A model generated the notes under the pieces. The model was not told the DNA's origin. It saw only the letters and a list, made by a program, of their open reading frames with translations, and made no database searches. Positions 52,225 through 62,168 of a stretch of 64,000 nucleotides of DNA are shown one piece after another (within the stretch, counting starts at the first letter, position 1; every line of letters begins with the position of its first letter). The stretch comes from Pasteurellaceae bacterium (GTDB lineage: Bacteria; Pseudomonadota; Gammaproteobacteria; Enterobacterales; Pasteurellaceae): the NCBI GenBank assembly GCA_900756155.1, contig CAAEJV010000013.1, positions 3,366-67,365 of the forward strand, given 5' to 3'. A program made the position numbers and the translations under genes.

Positions 52225-52323
52225 ATGGCAGCAGAAAAATTAACCAAAAAACGTTTAATGCAAATTATTATCATGTTGATTATTTTGGTCAGTGCATTTG
52301 TTTGGCGATATATATTGCAATAA
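52225..52323 (+). CDS. 32-residue single-pass membrane peptide, divergent from fnr
   Basis: The short frame encodes MAAEKLTKKRLMQ followed by a hydrophobic helix (about residues 14-26, IIIMLIILVSAFV) and the end WRYILQ. Basic N-terminus then one membrane span predicts N-in topology. A weak GAG lies about 9 nt before the ATG; the stop is followed at once by a USS. It resembles the small uncharacterised membrane proteins of Pasteurellaceae (possibly the DUF5363 group, from memory and not checked). The divergent position to fnr suggests oxygen-linked expression, which is inference. Confidence 0.6.
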   Translation: MAAEKLTKKRLMQIIIMLIILVSAFVWRYILQ

Positions 52324-52356
52324 GTGCGGTCAAATTTTTGTTTATTTTTAGATATA

Positions 52357-52385
52357 AAAAAGAGCCACAATTTTGTGACTCTTTG
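52357..52385 (-). terminator. terminator of the second trimeric autotransporter
   Basis: On the minus strand AAAGAGTCACAA pairs with TTGTGGCTCTTT (one G-U) and is followed by T. It is better on the minus than the plus strand. Confidence 0.85.
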
Positions 52386-52404
52386 TTTTAAAGTTTAAGT
52401 CAGA

Positions 52405-54147
52405 TTACCATTCGTAACCGACACCTGCACCAACAGTAAATTGACCGCGAGTATCTGCAGCACCATTTACGTTGGTTGACCAATGACCGTTATCAGAGTT
52501 ACGAGATGCTTTAATTGCAATTGCACTTTCACCGCGGTGATGAGCTACGCCGGTTGATACCATGCTCTTGCCATCTTTACGTGCAGATGGAGCAGAAGCG
52601 ATTGCTGCAACGCCTGCGATACCTGCACGAGTTTTACGATCAACTTTATTTACTTTATTATCAACATAACGTTTGTTTGCCGCATCAGTTGGTGCTTTTG
52701 GATCCGCAACATTAGTGATGTTTTTATTACCTGCATTAATGCCGTTCTGATTAATTTGAACGCTTGAATTATTGACAGTGTAAGAATCCGCTTTGATGTC
52801 TTTTGTTGTGCTAACAGTATAGGTTCTCACTTGGTTAGCATCATCATAAGCTTCTTGTACATTAATATTGTCACCCGCTTTTACCTTTACATCCGTAGAG
52901 CGGGCTCTAATATTATCAATACGCGTTTTGTTTTTGCCGACTTGGTCTGCAATCATATAAAGTTGAGAACCGTTGATAGCGTCGGTGGAAGTAGCAGAAA
53001 TTTCACCAGCACCTACGTTAATAATTTGGCGTGTATGTGGCGTAATGGTTACTGTACGGCCTGGGGTTGAGTGATCTGGCGGCGTGTAAGTTTCAGTTTT
53101 GTCTGAACCAACAGAAACAACAGCTACAGGCGTGTTGCCTGCAAAACCATTATATGTAATACCGTTAACTGTTGCAGTATTTTCTTGTGTTGCTGAACGT
53201 GTAATAGTGCCAGAACCTAAGGCAACAGAGTTATCATCTTTTGCATAAGAGTCTTTGGATAAGGCTACGCTTTTTTCGCCTTTAGCATTAGCTGAATCGC
53301 CTAGTGCAGTAGACCATTTACCTGTAGATGTTGCTGATGCACCAATAGCAACAGCAGAGCCGCCTGTAACAGTTGAATCGTTACCAATCGCTACAGCTGA
53401 ATCGCCAGAGGCTACAGAACCAGTACCTACAGCCAATGAGCTTGTGCCACTAGCATTCGCTTGTGAACCATAAGCATTACTATTTTGACCACTTGCTTTT
53501 GCCGCTTGACCAATCGCAACTGTTTCATTTGCTAATGCAGTAGCAGCAGTACCAATTGCAGTAGCATTAGCTGAACTTGCAGTCGCACCAAAACCAATTA
53601 CAGTTGCATTTGAAGTTGATGTGTCTGTAATTTTATTATCATTACCAGCAACAAAAACGTTTTTGCCAACAACTTCATTGTTTAAACCAAATACGCTTGC
53701 TTTATTTGTGTTTTTATCCACAACAACATCTTTTTCTGGAGTGCCGATTGCACGCTGAGAACCTACTTTATTATGTGCACCATATCCAAGAGAATGATCG
53801 GCATAAACTTTGTTATTATCACCAACACTTTGGGTAAAATGACCATATGCATCATTCCCATCACCAATCGCATTTGCTTGTTCACCTTTCACCACATTTT
53901 GATTACCGATGGCAGAACTTGAACCTTGGCTTTCTTCAGCTTCAGCAGCAGGAATAGAATAGATTTGGTTTTGCTGACCAATAGCTGTATGTCCAGGACC
54001 TTTAACGTTAGTCGCTTCTATTGTTTTGTTTGCATTAACAGCGTCTTGTGTCGTGATATTCAGAATGTTTCCATCAGCAGCATTCGCTACAGCAACATTC
54101 ACCCCAATAATTAATGCCGTGATAGCATTAAATTTAAAATTTTTCAT
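52405..54147 (-). CDS. trimeric autotransporter, YadA type (ordinary signal peptide)
   Basis: 580 residues. A short standard signal peptide (cut after ANA, residue about 23) with no ESPR extension. The head (about 50-335) has many YadA-type repeats (AIGxxA, SxAxG). A loop region (340-385, TPPDHSTPGRTVTITPHT) and a neck (IINVGAGEISATSTDAINGSQLY) follow. A short stalk leads to the C-terminal anchor (ADPKAPTDAANKRYVDNKVNKVDRK, ending VGYEW). The anchor resembles that of the other adhesin at 34.7-37.3 kb; the heads differ. Binding target unknown. Confidence 0.92.
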   Translation of the reverse strand: MKNFKFNAITALIIGVNVAVANAADGNILNITTQDAVNANKTIEATNVKGPGHTAIGQQNQIYSIPAAEAEESQGSSSAIGNQNVVKGEQANAIGDGNDAYGHFTQSVGDNNKVYADHSLGYGAHNKVGSQRAIGTPEKDVVVDKNTNKASVFGLNNEVVGKNVFVAGNDNKITDTSTSNATVIGFGATASSANATAIGTAATALANETVAIGQAAKASGQNSNAYGSQANASGTSSLAVGTGSVASGDSAVAIGNDSTVTGGSAVAIGASATSTGKWSTALGDSANAKGEKSVALSKDSYAKDDNSVALGSGTITRSATQENTATVNGITYNGFAGNTPVAVVSVGSDKTETYTPPDHSTPGRTVTITPHTRQIINVGAGEISATSTDAINGSQLYMIADQVGKNKTRIDNIRARSTDVKVKAGDNINVQEAYDDANQVRTYTVSTTKDIKADSYTVNNSSVQINQNGINAGNKNITNVADPKAPTDAANKRYVDNKVNKVDRKTRAGIAGVAAIASAPSARKDGKSMVSTGVAHHRGESAIAIKASRNSDNGHWSTNVNGAADTRGQFTVGAGVGYEW

Positions 54148-54231
54148 AATGTCCTCGCTTGAGTTTCTTCTTTAATTACATAAATGTGATAAAAGAATTT
54201 CATTAGAGCAGTGTAAATATACATAAATACT

Positions 54232-54260
54232 ATAATAGGACGCATTGAAGAATGGATTAA
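54232..54260 (-). promoter_or_regulatory. candidate promoter of the second adhesin
   Basis: On the minus strand TTAATC (54255-54260), 17-nt spacer, TATTAT (54232-54237). Leader of about 78 nt to the ATG. Confidence 0.4.
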
Positions 54261-54504
54261 CTATATGATTTGTAATGTCTTATTAGAGATTGCAAATGTC
54301 ATTTTTCTCTATTCAGTAAACGATTGCGTACCTAGGCAACGATTATAGATAGGTTTTTTTGTATAGAAAAGTAAATGAGCATGGTTATTTTGTAAAGAAT
54401 TGTAAATTCTGTCTGAATATTGTTCGATTATTAGAAAATATATTTCCTTATTTAAGTTAAGGATATTTTAAATTTAAAAAGTGCGGTCAATTTGCAAGAA
54501 GATT

Positions 54505-54533
54505 TTCAAGATCGAGAAAAAATCCTGTATAAT
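54505..54533 (+). promoter_or_regulatory. candidate mukFEB promoter
   Basis: A perfect TATAAT (54528-54533), with TTCAAG (54505-54510) 17 nt upstream. It starts transcription about 35 nt before mukF and rules out the longer in-frame extension of mukF as coding. Confidence 0.5.
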
Positions 54534-54573
54534 CTCAGAAATTTTTTGTTCAATTTTAAGCTTTTGTAACCGA

Positions 54574-55908
54574 ATGATCGAAACCTCACAAACTATTCCT
54601 GAACTCGTCTCATGGACGAAAGAGCGGGAATTTTCGTTAAATCTGCCGACAGAGCGCTTGGTGTTTTTGCTGGCAATCGCCATCTATAACAACGAACGTT
54701 TGGACGGTGAAATGCTAGAAGCTGATTTAGTGGATATTTTCCGCCATACAGCCAATGCTTTTGACCAATCAACGGATGCGATTGCCACCCGTGCCAATAA
54801 TGCTATCAATGAATTGGTGAAACAGCGTTTTCTTAACCGTTTCAGCAGTGAATTTACTGAAGGCCTTTCCATTTATCGTCTCACCCCATTAGGTGTTGGC
54901 GTATCAGATTATTATATTCGTCAGCGTGAATTTTCTGCGTTGCGTCTTTCTGTACAGCTGTCTATTGTGGCTGATGAAATTCAGCGTGCATCCGATGCTG
55001 CAGAAGAAGGGACTGCAAAAGGGGAGAATGAGCACTTTTGGCGCCGTAATGTTTTCGCTCCGTTAAAATATTCAGTAGCAGAGATTTTCGATAGTATTGA
55101 TTTATCACAACGTGTGATGGATGAAAATCAGCAAAGCATTAAAGAAGAAATTGCGAATTTACTTACCAAAGATTGGCAGGCAGCAATTTCTAGTTGTGAA
55201 CGTTTATTAGATGAAACTTCAGGCAATTTACGTGAGTTACAAGACACCTTAAATGCAGCAGGTGATAAGTTACAGGCACAATTATTACGTATTCAAGATT
55301 GTGTGATAGGCCATGATGAGCTCTACTTTATTGAACAATTAATTACTGATTTGCAATCCAAGCTAGACCGCATTATTAGCTGGGGGCAACAAGCCATCGA
55401 TTTATGGATTGGCTATGACCGTCACGTGCATAAATTTATCCGTACCGCCATTGATATGGATAAAAACCGCGTATTCTCACAACGTTTACGTAACTCTATC
55501 CACAGTTATTTCGATCATCCTTGGTTCTTGTGGACTGCTCAAGCAGAACGTTTAGTAGATCTACGTGATGAAGAAATGGTATTACGTGAAGATGATGCAT
55601 TGGGTGAATTACCTGAAGAGTTGCAATATGAGTCTTTGGCTGATTTACATGATCAAATCGTAGAGCATATGCAAAACTTACTCATTCAATACCGTGAAAA
55701 TAATCGTCCAATTGATTTAAGTTTAGTCTTAAAAGAACAATTAGAAGCTTATCCGCTTTCACGTCATTTTGATGTGGCACGTATTATTGTGGATCAAGCA
55801 GTGCGTTTAGGTATGGCAAATGATGATTTAGCCGGTCTTTATCCGCAATGGCAGGAAATTAACGATTACGGCGCAGAAGTGCAAGCGCATGTGATTGATA
55901 AATATTAA
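54574..55908 (+). CDS. mukF: chromosome partition protein MukF (kleisin)
   Basis: 444 residues from the ATG at 54574 (MIETSQTIPELVSW), matching E. coli MukF (440). The frame is open for 31 more codons upstream, but those codons run through the promoter. N-terminal winged-helix dimer domain (about 1-120), helical middle segment and acidic C-terminal domain binding MukB heads. Kleisin of the MukBEF condensin. First of three genes; mukE follows after 46 nt. Confidence 0.95.
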   Translation: MIETSQTIPELVSWTKEREFSLNLPTERLVFLLAIAIYNNERLDGEMLEADLVDIFRHTANAFDQSTDAIATRANNAINELVKQRFLNRFSSEFTEGLSIYRLTPLGVGVSDYYIRQREFSALRLSVQLSIVADEIQRASDAAEEGTAKGENEHFWRRNVFAPLKYSVAEIFDSIDLSQRVMDENQQSIKEEIANLLTKDWQAAISSCERLLDETSGNLRELQDTLNAAGDKLQAQLLRIQDCVIGHDELYFIEQLITDLQSKLDRIISWGQQAIDLWIGYDRHVHKFIRTAIDMDKNRVFSQRLRNSIHSYFDHPWFLWTAQAERLVDLRDEEMVLREDDALGELPEELQYESLADLHDQIVEHMQNLLIQYRENNRPIDLSLVLKEQLEAYPLSRHFDVARIIVDQAVRLGMANDDLAGLYPQWQEINDYGAEVQAHVIDKY

Positions 55909-55954
55909 TTCTGCGGCTTACTCAAAAACGAATTCATAAAATGAGAAATTAACC

Positions 55955-56707
55955 ATGACAGATATTCAAGATGTAATTTCCCCAAAATTGGCAAATGCCA
56001 TTGCAAATCCTATTTTCCCGGCAGTGGACAGCTTGTTGCGTTCAGGTCGCCATATCAGCACAGATCAATTAGATAATCATGCTTTTTTGATGGATTTCCA
56101 AAATGAGTTAGATGGTTTTTACCGCCGTTATAACGTGGAATTAATTCGTGCACCAGAAGGCTTTTTCTATTTACGTCCGAAAGCCACGACTTTAATTGCC
56201 CGTTCAGTGCTTTCCGAATTAGAAATGTTGGTTGGGAAAGTGCTTTGTTATTTGTATCTAAGTCCAGAACGTTTGGCGCAGCAAGGTATCTTCAGTACGC
56301 AAGAAGTCTATGATGAATTACTGAATTTAGCAGACGAGGGCAAATTATTGAAAGCCGTCAATCAACGCTCTAGTGGTTCGGATTTAGATAAGCAAAAATT
56401 ATCTGAAAAAGTACGCGCGGCGATCGGTCGTTTACGCCGTTTAGGTATGATTCATACCGTGGGTGAACAACATAGCGGTAAATTTACTATTTCAGAATCA
56501 GTTTTCCGTTTTGGGGCTGAAGTCCGTTCTGGTGATGACCCGTTAGAAGCACAAGCTCGTTTAATTCGTGATGGGGAAGCAGCCACACCGCAATCTCTTG
56601 AATTGGAAAAACAAGCAAAAGCGACAAGCAATGCTGATGACCTCGATGATGAAGAAAGTGCGGTTGAAATTGATGAAGAATTTGGTGATGCAGGAGAACA
56701 AGAATAA
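55955..56707 (+). CDS. mukE: chromosome partition protein MukE
   Basis: 250 residues (E. coli about 234). KITE subunit of MukBEF. It contains PIFPAVDSLLRSGRHIS, RAPEGFFYLRPKATTLI and LIRDGEAATPQSLELE; the C-terminus (about 205-250) is acidic and low in complexity. Its stop and the mukB ATG share a base (TAATG), so MukB translation is coupled. Confidence 0.95.
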   Translation: MTDIQDVISPKLANAIANPIFPAVDSLLRSGRHISTDQLDNHAFLMDFQNELDGFYRRYNVELIRAPEGFFYLRPKATTLIARSVLSELEMLVGKVLCYLYLSPERLAQQGIFSTQEVYDELLNLADEGKLLKAVNQRSSGSDLDKQKLSEKVRAAIGRLRRLGMIHTVGEQHSGKFTISESVFRFGAEVRSGDDPLEAQARLIRDGEAATPQSLELEKQAKATSNADDLDDEESAVEIDEEFGDAGEQE

Positions 56708-59700
56708 TGTCTGATGTATTAGAACTTGAAAACGAAATCTATCAAGACGAACCTGAGCAATCAACTGAACAGGTTGAAGAAGAATTTATTGCTCCTGTAT
56801 TAAACCAACATAATGGGGTAGAACGTGGTAAATTCCGTTCACTAACCTTAATTAACTGGAATGGTTTCTTTGCCCGTACCTTTGATTTGGATGAATTGGT
56901 GACCACACTTTCCGGTGGTAATGGTGCCGGTAAATCCACAACCATGGCGGGTTTTGTCACAGCGTTAATTCCAGACTTAACCTTATTGCATTTCCGTAAT
57001 ACCACAGAAGCCGGTTCGACAGGCGGTTCTCGTGATAAAGGTTTACACGGTAAATTACGTCCAGGTGTGTGTTATGCAGTATTGGATACCATTAATTCTC
57101 GCCATCAACGAATTCTCGTGGGGGTGCGTCTACAACAAATTGCGGGTCGTGATAAGAAAGTAGATTTAAAAACATTCTCAATTCAAGGTGTAGAATTGTC
57201 CTTAAATCCGACCGCACTTTTCACCGAAACAGTCGGTGAACGTCAGGCGCGTGTACTTAATTTAAATGAATTAAAAGACAAAATTGAAAATCTTGGTGCG
57301 CAATTTAAGCAATATCATTCCATCACCGATTATCACGGCATGATGTTTGATTTAGGTATTATTCCAAAACGCTTACGTAGTGCCTCAGACCGTAGCAAAT
57401 TCTATAAATTAATCGAAGCTTCTTTATACGGTGGTATTTCCAGCGCTATTACCCGTTCTTTACGTGATTACTTATTGCCAGAAAATCTTGGTGTGCGTAA
57501 AGCCTTCCAAGATATGGAAAGTGCGTTACGTGAAAACCGTATGACCCTTGAAGCAATTAAAGTCACCCAATCTGACCGTGATTTATTCAAACATTTAATC
57601 ACCGAAACCACTAATTATGTGGCATCAGATTATATGCGTAATGCCAATGAACGCCGCGGTAATATCGAAGCGGCTTTAGGTTTCCGCCGTGATTGGTATA
57701 AAGCAAAAGCTGAGCAAGAGTTATCACAACATCGCTTAATTGATTTAAGCCGTGAAGCTGCAGAATTGGCAGAAAATGAACGTACTTTAGAAGTCGATCA
57801 CCAAAGTGCGGCTGACCACTTGAACTTGGTATTAAATGCGTTACGTCATCAAGAAAAAGTATCGCGTTATCAAGAAGACGTAGCTGAACTTACAGAAAAA
57901 TTAGAAGAACAAAAAATGGTTGTGGAAACCGCAACCGAACAGCTTGAAGAAAGCCAAGCACAATTTGAGCAAACGGAACTTGAAATTGACCAAGTACGTG
58001 CGCAACTTGCAGACTATCAACAAGCATTAGATGCACAACAAACCCGTGCATTACAATATCAACAAGCGATTGCCGCGCTTGAAAAAGCGAAAACATTATG
58101 TGGGTTAGCGGATTTGAGCGTGAAAAATGCAGAAGATTACCAAGCGGAATTTGCTGCCCATGCTGAAAGCCTTACCGAGCAAGTGCTTGAGTTAGAACAT
58201 AAGATGTCTATTTCTGAAGCGGCTAAATCACAATTTGATAAAGCCTATCAGTTGGTATGTAAAATTGCTGGTGATATGCCACGTTCAAGTGCTTGGGAAA
58301 GTGCCAAAGAATTATTGCGTGAATATCCAACACAAAAAATTCAAGCACAACAAACTCCTCAATTACGCGCAAAATTACATGAGTTAGAGCAGCGCTATGC
58401 TCAACAACAAAGTGCGGTTAAATTATTAGCTGATTTTAATCAACGAGCTGATTTATCTTTAGAAACCGCTGATGAACTCGAAGCATACCATGCGGAACAA
58501 GAAGAACTCATTGAAAGTTTAAATGGAGAACTTGCTGAACAAGTAGAAAACCGTTCAACCTTGCGTCAAAAGCGTGAAAATCTAACAGCACTTTACGAAG
58601 AAAATGCCCGTAAAGCACCGGCTTGGTTAACTGCTCAAGCAGCTTTAGAACGTTTACAAGAGCAAAGTGGTGAAACTTTCGAGCATAGCCAAGATGTAAT
58701 GCATTTTATGCAATCACAATTGGTGAAAGAACGTGAACTGACTATTCAACGTGACAATTTAGAAAAACAGCGTCAACAATTAGATGAGCAAATTTCTCGT
58801 TTAAGCCAACCAGATGGTTCAGAAGATGCCCGTCTGAACGTGCTTGCAGAACGTTTTGGTGGGGTATTGCTTTCTGAATTATATGATGATGTACCAATTG
58901 AAGATGCACCTTATTTCTCGGCACTTTATGGTCCTGCCCGTCATGCTATTGTTGTGCGTGATCTCAACACGGTACGCGAACAATTAGCTAATTTAGAAGA
59001 TTGTCCAGACGATTTATATTTAATCGAAGGTGACCCAAATGCCTTTGATGACAGCGTACTTTCAGCTCAAGAGCTTGAAATGGGTGTTGTGGTGCAAGTG
59101 TCTGATCGTGAATTGCGTTATTCAAAATTCCCGCAAATTCCATTATTCGGCCGTGCTGCACGTGAAAAACATTTAGAAGAATTACAAGCTAAACGTGATG
59201 AGATTGCGGAAGAATATGCACAAATTGCCTTTGATGTACAAAAATGTCAACGTTTACACGAACACTTTAGTCAATTTGTTGGCTTACATCTAGCGCTTGC
59301 GTTCCAACCAAACCCAGAAGAGGTGATGGCGGAAATCAATCAAGAACGCAATGAAATTGATCGTGAGCTCAATCAATTCTCAAGCACAGAACAACAAATT
59401 CGCATTAAATTGGATAGTGCTAAAGAAAAAATGCAATTGTTGAATAAGTTAATGCCGCAGCTTAACTTACTTGCTGATGAAGAATTACTTGATCGCATTG
59501 AAGAATGTCGTGAACAATTAGACATTGCTGAGCAAGATGAAAGCTTTATTCGTCAACATGGCGTTGCATTGTCACAATTAGAGCCGATTGCAAATACTTT
59601 ACAAAGCGATCCAGAAAACTATGAACGCTTAAAAGCTGATTTAACCCAAGCGGTTGAACGTCAAAAACAAGTACAACAACGTGTATTTGCTTTAGCGGAT

Positions 59701-61224
59701 GTAGTGCAACGTAAGAACCACTTCAGTTATGAAGATGCGGGTCAAGCGGAAACCTCAGAGCTTAATGAGCAACTTCGTCAACGTTTGGAACAATTGCAGT
59801 CACAACGTGATGCTCAACGTGAACAATTACGTCAAAAACAAAGCCAATTTGCACAATACAATCAAGTATTTATTCAATTGCAAAGTTCTTACGACAGTAA
59901 AAATCAATTGTTGAAAGAATTAATTGCTGAGATTAGTGAATTGGGCGTACGTGCTGATGAAGGAGCAGAGGAACGTGCAAGAAATCGCCGTGATGAGTTG
60001 TATCAACAACTTTCAACTATCCGTCAACGTCGTTCTTATGTCGAAAAACAATTAACACTCATTGAAAGTGAAGCGGATAACTTAAATAAACGTATTCGTA
60101 AAGCAGAACGTGATTATAAAACTCAACGTGAATTGGTTGTGGCAGCGAAAGTCAGCTGGTGCGTGGTTCTCCGTTTATCTCGTAATTCCGATGTGGAAAA
60201 ACGACTCAATCGTCGTGAGTTCGCTTATTTATCTGCTGATGAACTACGTTCAATGTCGGATAAAGCCTTAGGTGCGTTACGTACTGCGGTGGCTGATAAT
60301 GAATATCTCCGCGATGCATTGCGTATTTCTGAAGACAGCCGTAAACCGGAAAATAAAGTTCGCTTCTTTATTGCCGTGTATCAACATCTTCGTGAACGTA
60401 TTCGTCAGGATATTATTAAAACGGATGATCCGATTGATGCAATTGAGCAAATGGAAATTGAGCTTAATCGCTTAACAGAAGAATTGACTGGCCGTGAGAA
60501 AAAATTGGCGATCAGTTCTGAAAGTGTAGCGAATATTATGCGTAAAACCATTCAACGTGAACAAAATCGTATTCGCATGTTGAACCAAGGTTTACAAAAT
60601 ATTGCCTTCGGTCAGGTGAAATCGGTACGTTTGGTAGTCAATATTCGTGATACACATGCGATGTTGCTTGATGCACTGTCAGGTAAACAGGAAGAATATC
60701 AAGATTTATTCAGTGATAATCGTATTACCTTCTCTGAAGCCATTGCGAAACTTTATCAACGTATTAACCCGCATATTGATATGGGCCAACGCACAGCACA
60801 AACTATCGGTGAAGAATTATTAGATTACCGTAATTACCTTGAGCTAGAGGTTGAAGTCTTCCGTGGTGCGGATGGCTGGTTACGTGCTGAAAGTGGTGCA
60901 TTATCGACAGGTGAAGCGATCGGTACTGGTATGTCAATCCTATTAATGGTTGTACAAAGCTGGGAAGAGGAAAGCCGCCGTATTCGCGGCAAAGACATCG
61001 TGCCATGTCGTTTACTCTTCTTGGATGAGGCTGCGCGTTTAGATGGTAAATCTATTTCCACCTTGTTCGAGCTTTGCGAACGTTTGGATATGCAATTACT
61101 TATCGCCGCGCCAGAGAATATCAGCCCTGAAAAAGGGACAACCTATAAACTGGTGCGTAAAATCGCCGGCAACCAAGAACAAGTTCATGTGGTTGGTTTG
61201 CGAGGCTTTGGCGCAACAGAGTAG
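56707..61224 (+). CDS. mukB: chromosome partition protein MukB (SMC-like ATPase)
   Basis: 1505 residues (E. coli 1486). Walker A is LSGGNGAGKSTTMAGF (about residue 78). A long coiled coil covers about 330-1120, with a hinge around 650-790 (ERFGGVLLSELYDDVP and FFARLYGPAR-like sequence). The C-terminal head has the ABC signature SGALSTGEAIGTGMSILLMV and Walker B LLFLDEAARLD. Motor of MukBEF chromosome condensation. Last gene of the operon, closed by a terminator. Confidence 0.97.
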   Translation: MSDVLELENEIYQDEPEQSTEQVEEEFIAPVLNQHNGVERGKFRSLTLINWNGFFARTFDLDELVTTLSGGNGAGKSTTMAGFVTALIPDLTLLHFRNTTEAGSTGGSRDKGLHGKLRPGVCYAVLDTINSRHQRILVGVRLQQIAGRDKKVDLKTFSIQGVELSLNPTALFTETVGERQARVLNLNELKDKIENLGAQFKQYHSITDYHGMMFDLGIIPKRLRSASDRSKFYKLIEASLYGGISSAITRSLRDYLLPENLGVRKAFQDMESALRENRMTLEAIKVTQSDRDLFKHLITETTNYVASDYMRNANERRGNIEAALGFRRDWYKAKAEQELSQHRLIDLSREAAELAENERTLEVDHQSAADHLNLVLNALRHQEKVSRYQEDVAELTEKLEEQKMVVETATEQLEESQAQFEQTELEIDQVRAQLADYQQALDAQQTRALQYQQAIAALEKAKTLCGLADLSVKNAEDYQAEFAAHAESLTEQVLELEHKMSISEAAKSQFDKAYQLVCKIAGDMPRSSAWESAKELLREYPTQKIQAQQTPQLRAKLHELEQRYAQQQSAVKLLADFNQRADLSLETADELEAYHAEQEELIESLNGELAEQVENRSTLRQKRENLTALYEENARKAPAWLTAQAALERLQEQSGETFEHSQDVMHFMQSQLVKERELTIQRDNLEKQRQQLDEQISRLSQPDGSEDARLNVLAERFGGVLLSELYDDVPIEDAPYFSALYGPARHAIVVRDLNTVREQLANLEDCPDDLYLIEGDPNAFDDSVLSAQELEMGVVVQVSDRELRYSKFPQIPLFGRAAREKHLEELQAKRDEIAEEYAQIAFDVQKCQRLHEHFSQFVGLHLALAFQPNPEEVMAEINQERNEIDRELNQFSSTEQQIRIKLDSAKEKMQLLNKLMPQLNLLADEELLDRIEECREQLDIAEQDESFIRQHGVALSQLEPIANTLQSDPENYERLKADLTQAVERQKQVQQRVFALADVVQRKNHFSYEDAGQAETSELNEQLRQRLEQLQSQRDAQREQLRQKQSQFAQYNQVFIQLQSSYDSKNQLLKELIAEISELGVRADEGAEERARNRRDELYQQLSTIRQRRSYVEKQLTLIESEADNLNKRIRKAERDYKTQRELVVAAKVSWCVVLRLSRNSDVEKRLNRREFAYLSADELRSMSDKALGALRTAVADNEYLRDALRISEDSRKPENKVRFFIAVYQHLRERIRQDIIKTDDPIDAIEQMEIELNRLTEELTGREKKLAISSESVANIMRKTIQREQNRIRMLNQGLQNIAFGQVKSVRLVVNIRDTHAMLLDALSGKQEEYQDLFSDNRITFSEAIAKLYQRINPHIDMGQRTAQTIGEELLDYRNYLELEVEVFRGADGWLRAESGALSTGEAIGTGMSILLMVVQSWEEESRRIRGKDIVPCRLLFLDEAARLDGKSISTLFELCERLDMQLLIAAPENISPEKGTTYKLVRKIAGNQEQVHVVGLRGFGATE

Positions 61225-61228
61225 TTTT

Positions 61229-61262
61229 AAAAAGCGGTCAAAGCAATTGGCCGCTTTTTTCA
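61229..61262 (+). terminator. mukFEB terminator
   Basis: AAAAAGCGG and CCGCTTTTT pair around 13 nt (the inner part can extend with a G-U and a G-C pair) and end in six T. Confidence 0.87.
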
Positions 61263-61293
61263 TTGTTATTTTTATGAGAATTTAGGACGAATT

Positions 61294-62166
61294 ATGCACA
61301 ACCTTATTTTAGCCATTCTATGTAGTGTTGCCGTATCGGTATTACTCAAAGTTGCTCGCAAGAAAAATATCATTATTGAACAAGCGATTGCGTTTAACTA
61401 TATCGTCGCCATTTCATTAAGCTATTTCTTACTCAAACCTGATTTTAAAGGACTGGAATTTACTGAATATCTAGCACAAAGTGATAGCACACCTATTTTC
61501 CTGGCATTAGGTATTTTATTACCAACCGTATTTATCATTATGTCTAAAGCAGTTGAATTTGCTGGTATCGTGCGTTCAGATGCAGCACAACGCTTATCGT
61601 TATTTCTACCGATTGTTGCCTCTTTTATTATCTTCCATGAAACATTAAGTCAGCCCAAAATCGTTGGCATTATTTTGGCATTCATCGGTTTATTCTGTAT
61701 TTTGAATAAATCAAATGAACAAAGTGCGGTCACTTTTAAAGGTATTTTAGGCCTAATCGGTGTTTGGTTTGGTTATGGCACCATTGATATCTTATTCAAA
61801 CAAGTGGCCAAAAGCGGGGGAGCATTCCCAACCACATTATTCATCGCTTTCTCATTAGCCGCTTGTGTCATGTTCTTGTATTTATTCCTAAAACGCACTC
61901 AATGGACTGTGCCAAGCTTTATTGGTGGAATCATTTTAGGTGTGTTGAATTTCTTCAATATCCTATTTTACATTAAAGCACACCAAAGCTTCGGACAAAA
62001 TCCAACCTTAGTTTTTGCGGGAATGAATATTGGTGTTATTTGTTTAGGCACCATCACCGGCGCATTTTTCTTTAAAGAAAAAATCAGCAAAATTAACTGG
62101 TTTGGCGTGATTATCAGCCTTTCAGCAATTTTCTGTTTATATTATTTAGATAAAATTTTGGCTTAA
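61294..62166 (+). CDS. DMT/EamA-family membrane transporter
   Basis: 290 residues with about ten hydrophobic segments in two repeated halves, as in EamA-type drug/metabolite transporters. Hydrophobic stretches include LILAILCSVAVSVLLKVA at the start, LALGILLPTVFIIMS, GIILAFIGLFCIL (middle) and GVIISLSAIFCLYYL (end). No substrate can be named. GAGAATTTAGGA precedes the ATG. Two nt separate it from sbcB, so the two are co-transcribed, although no functional link is apparent. Confidence 0.85.
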   Translation: MHNLILAILCSVAVSVLLKVARKKNIIIEQAIAFNYIVAISLSYFLLKPDFKGLEFTEYLAQSDSTPIFLALGILLPTVFIIMSKAVEFAGIVRSDAAQRLSLFLPIVASFIIFHETLSQPKIVGIILAFIGLFCILNKSNEQSAVTFKGILGLIGVWFGYGTIDILFKQVAKSGGAFPTTLFIAFSLAACVMFLYLFLKRTQWTVPSFIGGIILGVLNFFNILFYIKAHQSFGQNPTLVFAGMNIGVICLGTITGAFFFKEKISKINWFGVIISLSAIFCLYYLDKILA

Positions 62167-62168
62167 TT

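Larger units (their letters stand above)
54148..54573. other. 426-nt divergent intergenic region, adhesin / mukF
   Basis: Very AT-rich. It holds the adhesin ribosome site (GAGGA, 4 nt before its ATG), a predicted minus-strand promoter, a single USS at 54479-54490 and the mukF promoter. Between about 54265 and 54470 I see only AT-rich sequence and the weak dyad TTGCGTACCTAGGCAA near 54325. Confidence 0.6.

Noticed and set aside
54481..54573. N-terminal extension of mukF by 31 residues
   Set aside because: Runs through a perfect TATAAT and a USS; Cys-rich and unlike any MukF. The ATG at 54574 matches the family start.
60161..60260. Possible frameshift in mukB near VSWCVVLRLSRNSDVEKR
   Set aside because: The segment aligns in frame with the E. 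coli MukB stretch recalled (VAARAGWCAVMRM), so it is normal divergence.
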